Translations under genes and position numbers: made by a program
Shown: positions 58,641-64,000 of the stretch, in pieces
How the letters are laid out: each line of letters opens with the position of its first letter
Numbering within the stretch: position 1 is the stretch's first letter
DNA from: Glandiceps talaboti
Taxonomy: Eukaryota > Hemichordata > Enteropneusta > Spengelidae
Assembly (NCBI RefSeq): GCF_964340395.1
Contig: NC_135570.1
Location: forward strand, 18,270,821 to 18,334,820
Direction: 5' to 3'
Length of the DNA stretch: 64,000 nucleotides
Notes under the pieces: generated by a model
Database searches by the model: none
What the model was told of the DNA's origin: nothing
Seen by the model: the letters and a program-made list of their open reading frames with translations, nothing else

Positions 58641-59090
58641 GTTGGCAACGATAACTACAAACTGTTGTATAGTGACTGTATGACATGATCACTAGAGAAT
58701 AAAGCTTGTAGTGGTTAAGACTGTTAGAGCATACCAACATACTACATGCACTATGTCATATATGAGGGACTGTGGTAACGATACTGTCATGGGTTGTTAA
58801 TAAGTTATGGAGTTTGAATAATCATTCTCTCTTTAATCTAGCCAGTTGGTGAAATCATTTAGGGGCATATAATCGATTCGTCTCTCAGTTACGGCCCCAT
58901 TGGTAATAGTTCTATACGGTTTATTGATTTATATATTGAACAATTTGCAATTGCTCGAGTCCCCAATACAGCCCCAATTTTTGTTATATTCAAAATATCT
59001 CTCTGGCTGATTTCGTGATGTTGCGACAGTTCATATCAAATCTTGAAGAGTCAAAGTTTACTAAGAGTTTCTTATCCAAAAGTAGTTTAT
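58641..59090. other. no recognised feature
   Basis: AT-rich, without ORF or repeat. Confidence 0.5.
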
Positions 59091-59145
59091 AGCACAACTG
59101 AGGTTCAGTAGTGCTATAGGGATGCCCGGCGTCTGTCTGTCTGTC

Positions 59146-59205
<60 letters not shown>

Positions 59206-60271
59206 CAACTTAAAGTCAAAAAACGCTGCACCGATTGCCATGATATTCGATGGGTACATTACCTCGGGTGTCTAGTTGGGAAATTGGTCAAATCAAAATG
59301 ATCTTACCACCAGTGTGTGGTTTGGGTCAAAAAATGTGATTTTTGGTCAAAAAACTTAAACTCAAAAACTACTGGGCAGATTGGGCTGAAATTTGGGTGA
59401 AACATTCTTCAGTGTGTTTTTACTAAGAATTGTTCATGACATGATGGTCCCATCAGTAATATGCAAATTAGGGCTAAAAATGTGTCTTTTTCTCAAAAAT
59501 CTATAATTCTAAAACTACTGAGCAGATTGGCCTGAAATTTAATGGGAAAGCATCTAGGGATGTATGGACGAAGAAATATTATGCATACAATGATTCCATG
59601 AGTGATATGCAAATTAGGTGTAAAAATGTTCATTTTTGGTCAAAAACTTTATATCTCAAAAAGTACTTGGTCAATGAGTCTGAAACTTGGTGAGATGTTT
59701 CTGAAAGTGTTATTCTGCAGATTTCTTCAAAACATTTTGACAAAATTGGCACTCGCACCATGACCACGCCCTTAGCAACAACCGAATGGCAGTATATTTT
59801 GACAAATAATACCATCTGGTAGGCAAGTTAGTAAACATTCAAAACATGTATGCAAATACCTTAGCAATAATGACCACGTCCATACCAACAGCCAAATGGT
59901 GGTGTATTTCACAAAGATAACGGGGATTAATAGACAATGAATAAACATTCCAAAAATGTATGTAAATTTGCCTAGCAACAAGACCATGCAAATAGCAACA
60001 GCCAAATAATCACGTATATTGCAAAGATAATATCAGGAATTCTTACACAAGTGAACAAAAACATACAAAAATGTATGCAAATATACCTATCAACATGACC
60101 ACGCCCATAGCAACAACCAAATGATAGCGTATATCACAAAGATAGCAACATGGTTGGATAGGCAACTGGGTAGTCATTCAACAAATGAACACCTATTAGC
60201 ATGGATTAAACATGGATAAACATTTTTTTTAAAACTGTACAGTTGTGCTACAACACCATTGGCGGTATTTT
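59091..60271 (+). mobile_element. HINE-like element, family A, full copy
   Basis: The 5' end AGCACAACTGAGGTTCAGTA lacks the first half of the hairpin loop. (CTGT)n and (TG)n follow at 59132-59202, then AACAACTTAAAGTCAAAAAA, about three ~113-bp units, then CAGTTGTGCT (60240-60249), an ACACCATTGGCGGT hairpin and a T run. 1181 bp. The left flank is AGTAGTTTAT. Confidence 0.8.
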
Positions 60272-60335
60272 TCTTTTGTACAACAGCAGTCTGCCTGCCA
60301 ATCCATACTCAACGGAACAAAACCTATGTAATTTT

Positions 60336-60640
60336 GTAAGTGAAGACATGAAACTCTGTTACTATGTAAGTGAAGACACGAAATTTTCTTGCTATGTGAA
60401 TGAAGACATGAAATACTGTCACTATGTAAATAAAGACATGAAAAACTCTTACTATGTAACTAAAGACATGAAATTCTGTTGCTATGTAAATAAAGACATG
60501 AAAAACTCTTACTATGTAAATAAAGACATGAAAAACTCTTACTATGTAAATAAAGCCATGAAATTATGTTGCTATGTAAATAGAGACATACAATTCTGTT
60601 ACTCTGTAAGTGAAGGCATGAAATTCTTCTTCGATATAAA
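60336..60640 (+). repeat. 30-bp minisatellite (10-codon unit)
   Basis: About ten units of GTAAATAAAGACATGAAAAA plus CTCTTACTAT. Because the unit is 30 bp, a frame at 60243-60707 repeats YYVNKDMKNS with variants. There is no other sign of a gene; the frame begins inside the family A 3' end, so it is probably not coding. Confidence 0.9.
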
Positions 60641-60964
60641 AATTCTCCTCCTTAAATCATTCGTATATTTGAGGTCAGGTCAAATAGTTTACAACTCAAT
60701 TACTTGATACTTCTCATAACGCGGTCAACATGAATTATAATTTGATTTTGTCTGTAATATTTCAAGACATTTAAAATTTAGTCTGCTAATGAAGTAAGGT
60801 ATGGGATGCTTCTTAATTACCTGGTGTAAGAAATGTGGTTGAAAAGTTATCGCTTTTAACCAAAACAAAACTGAATGTTTTATTTTTATAGTCTGACATT
60901 ACAAGGACGCGATAGTGCGATAACCCTGAATGTACCTACGACGAATGGAAATCAAGGACACGTA

Positions 60965-61448
60965 AGGGAGCCTTCAGTATTTACAACGGGGAGGGCCGGA
61001 GGAAATCACACATGGTCTGTTAAGTAAAACATGACCCCCCCCCCCCCATTCTCCATTTGTAAAAAGTGACCCCCCCCCCCTTTTGTCCCATTTTGTAAAA
61101 CATGACCCTCCCATGACAATTACATATACTGAACGTTAACCAATATTCCCATTATATGTATACATACAAATTAAAGGATTTTGACTCTGTATTAGAAAGG
61201 ACTAGTTACCTTTCTCTAATAATCATACACAATCTAGTTAGTATCTAAAACGTGCTGTCCATGTTGTGCATACTCTGCCTGATCTGGTCACTTGTAAAAG
61301 TTACCTGATATCATTGTCATCATCATCATCATCATCATCACGTTCACCTTCAGTATTGCCACTATCAGTGTCACTCTAATCTGACTAACTGGTACTACGT
61401 GAGTCAGTACATGTATCACTGTCCGTGTTCTCTATGACATTCAAAACT

Positions 61449-61479
<31 letters not shown>

Positions 61480-61884
61480 TATCATCATCATCATCATCAT
61501 CATCATCGTCAGTGCTACCATCGCCATCATACTTTAACAACAATATTCACGTACAGTGTGAGTGATAAGGTGAGATGGGCACATTCAACAAAATGCATCG
61601 TTTTATTATACAATTTTCTTACATATATGTATTTTAATGTTTGCATTTTTGCATGTAAAATACTCGTATAAATACATGATGAGTGCTCATCTCACTTTTA
61701 CATCGCAAAACACACAAAACAAATCGACAATAATTGAATCTTCGATTTGGTCACAAAACTACGGATGTAAAATGTGACCCTCCCCAAACATTGTAATGCA
61801 AAATATGACCCTCCCCCAAGAACAGGTTTGTAAAATGTGACCCACCTGATTCCTCCGCCCCCCTGTAAATACTGGAGGCTCCCT
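60965..61884. mobile_element. 920-bp TIR element with microsatellites
   Basis: AGGGAGCCTTCAGTATTTAC opens and GTAAATACTGGAGGCTCCCT closes the element. The inner parts also pair loosely (GGAGGAAATC / GATTCCTCC). The interior has TGACCCCCCCCC-type repeats at both ends and (ATC)n at 61318-61340 and 61452-61507. No ORF. No target duplication was evident. Confidence 0.75.
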
Positions 61885-64000
61885 AATGTTTCGTCATACT
61901 TTGAAGTGATTCTCATCCGAACATGAGTCATATTTGACAAAATATGTAACCGATATGGCATAACTGGCATGTCTACACGTCAACCATCAACGCCTACACT
62001 AGTGTATCTTTTACACTTTCACAAACCAATCATCGCCTACAGTGCAACTATATTACTATTACTCCATACTATTTTTGTCAGTGAAAAAAGTATTAATACT
62101 TACGGAAATTTGTTCAATCTTTCCAAAATGTTATGTATGTAGGTCAAAGATGGTCAACTAAACCGTGAAAATAGTCTTGAGCACGTACACACAGTGTTTG
62201 AGTCACATGCCGCAGTTTAATAGTTGTTTTCAATTTCAAAATACAAACCTAAATTTCGTATTTACAACAAAAATCTTCCAATGGTATAATTGTGAACTGC
62301 CAAAACCTCAATCGATCAGAAAAAAAAACGACCAGAACGGATGTAAAAAAAAAAGGTCCATAGTGCCACCATGGATATGATATCAGTTGCATGTGTGTGA
62401 CAAATGCTTTGGTGAAATATGGGAGTTGGTGGGTGGGGGGGGGGGGTGTAATACGAAGGGACTTCTCAGGGGGGGGGGGCGATGCCTGTCACGTGACACA
62501 CTATCGCTTCAGCGCAATGAAGCTCATTCAGTATTGATACACTGTCGAGTGCACTTCCTGCCTACCCCTAGCACTGTGTACTACTGCATACAAATTCGTA
62601 GTCTATCAGCTAGCCCTCGGATGTTCTTCCGATAAAATACGACACACAGCCGAACAGCGCTATCGAGGATGGAACATCGGTGTTCGGGCAAGCCCTCACA
62701 TGCGAACTTCGTTCGCTTATAGTTATAGCATCGAAAGAAAGCCCGAACGTCTAGCAGCAAGACTAACAAATTCGCTGCTGACAACAGATTGACAAGGTAC
62801 GTACATTTTCACGTTTCATACGTTTTAAATTCGTCTTTCCTTTATTTTTGCCATCGTAATTTATTATGTGTACTAGTATATTTCATCGCCAAATCAGATC
62901 GAAAAGTATTCAGCGATGTGACCGTGTATACCGTACCGTACGTGTACATGCCGGCCTGCAGCTAGTTCATTGTATTTGTAGTTCGGTATATATGGTAGGT
63001 CGCGGTCGCGTTTTTACCAAAATAAAAAAAGTACATGGACATTCCATTTTCTAGAATCAACTTCAAGGCAGCATTTGTTGGACACCTACATGTTCATTGA
63101 TAATTAATGACTGTGATAGTTGTGACATTCAACGTCCAGCAAGCGACGTCTACGTCTAGTACGCTAGTGTGCAAGCTCGACGTCAGGTGATCAGTGCGCT
63201 ACGCCTGGCATAACGTACCGCACCCGGTCTAACGCCCATAAGTTTACGTTCTTTCTGCGTTCTCTGTCTTGCCGTACTTACTGAAAAATGAAGTTTCATT
63301 TGTGTCGACAAGTAAACTATGTAGTTGTTTAACATTTTTACATGTGTATTGTTTCAGATACGTGCTGTTCCCAGTGAAATGAAACTGGTTGTGCCTTCGA
63401 CGCATTTCTTGCAGAGAGAGTGAGGAGTACTCCCGTCAGAAATATATATGTGATCGCTGCATAATGTATCCAGGGTGGCCCTAGTTATACGACAATAACA
63501 CGAAAAAATGTATTATATAAAATAAAATAAAAATGTAAGATTTACAGTGTTTTTTTTTGTATTTATAACAGCATTTCTGGCAAAGTGGTTTGTTCGAAAG
63601 TGTATTGTACTATTACTAGTACAACATTACATATATGATGACGAGGCGTGCGTCGCCATCTTGAAATTAAGACAGTTTCGACTAGTCTTTGACGCTGGCG
63701 TATTGTCATTATTCGTGGAGCACTTAGTGGTAGCAAGATATAACGTAAATTATCATGAATCAAAATGTATAAATGTTGATTTTTTTTCATTGAATACATG
63801 GTGTTCTTCTGTGAAAAAACCATCGGAAAATAACGTTCGTCGAAAGCTCTGACTAAGTAGTCTGACCTGTCTCCTGCATTCGAACATAAATAATTTCACA
63901 ACTGGACGTTTTTGATATTATTTAAGCATTTTGGGATGATGCTTTATAGCTTTACAACAAATGTGGAATATATCTTGAGAAATTATTTACATATACACTC
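61885..64000. other. no supported gene
   Basis: G-runs at 62434-62446 and 62470-62481. A possible 5' splice site (ACAAGGTACGTA at about 62795) and 3' splice site (TTGTTTCAG at about 63358) on the plus strand could belong to a non-coding 5' exon of a gene further right. No coding similarity supports it. The 101-codon frame at 63547 is hydrophobic at its start and unrecognised. Confidence 0.35.

Noticed and set aside
1-64000. tRNA or rRNA genes
   Set aside because: No cloverleaf, B-box or rRNA-like segment was recognised by eye. A covariance-model search would be needed to exclude a tRNA.

Overview
This is repeat-rich nuclear DNA from a metazoan, most likely a marine invertebrate (lancelet, hemichordate, mollusc or similar; the sequence alone does not settle which). 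The evidence is spliceosomal introns with GT-AG borders, decayed CR1/L2-type LINEs with (ATT)n or (TAAA)n tails, many foldback and TIR elements, Helentron-like elements with internal tandem repeats, and several minisatellites. There is no bacterial, plasmid or CRISPR-like content. Two host genes can be supported. The rest is mobile or tandemly repeated DNA.

Host gene 1 (+ strand) is the 3' part of a class-III PLP-dependent phospho-lyase of the ETNPPL/PHYKPL (AGXT2L) family. Its last three coding exons are at 10489-10643, 11913-12002 and 42885-43206. They join in phase into one family-typical C-terminus. The last intron is 30,882 bp and is filled with nested transposons. The N-terminal exons, with the PLP lysine, must lie left of the window. 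Host gene 2 (- strand, 50873 down to 50245) is a Thr/Val/Glu-rich acidic protein of 207 codons behind a clear 3' splice site. Its family is not recognised.

Layout. 0-2.4 kb: broken LINE on -. 2.9-8.6 kb: LINE on + split by a second LINE. 9.3-10.1 kb: LINE remnant on -. 10.5-12 kb: gene-1 exons around a 47-bp minisatellite. 13-31 kb: Helentron-like elements of three families, a 1.8-kb element with a 7-bp target duplication, a 1.3-kb inverted-repeat element and a LINE split by one of the Helentron-like elements. 30.9-34.6 and 34.8-39.6 kb: two large long-inverted-repeat elements with 6-bp target duplications and related termini. 39.8 kb: a perfect 125-bp hairpin with a 9-bp target duplication. 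41.3-42.8 kb: a TIR element carrying a SAP-like ORF. 42.9-44 kb: last exon of gene 1, poly(A) signal and a 42-bp minisatellite. 45.3 kb: a MITE interrupted by a retroposon. 45.8-46.8 kb: LINE. 47.5-48.8 kb: 20-bp minisatellite. 49.6-50.9 kb: gene 2. 51.3-55.8 kb: a 40-bp satellite of about 112 copies. 58.2-61.9 kb: minisatellites, one more Helentron-like copy and a TIR element. 62-64 kb: no recognised feature.

The most unusual signals are (i) three unrelated repeat families sharing one architecture: 5' hairpin, internal tandem repeats, inverted copy of the 5' end, 3' hairpin, T-rich target, with one insertion whose empty site can be read inside a LINE; (ii) the pair of 6-bp-duplicating long-inverted-repeat elements whose arms are arrays of AATTAAT-type repeats; and (iii) a 4.5-kb satellite with no stop codon in any forward frame, which produces giant false ORFs.
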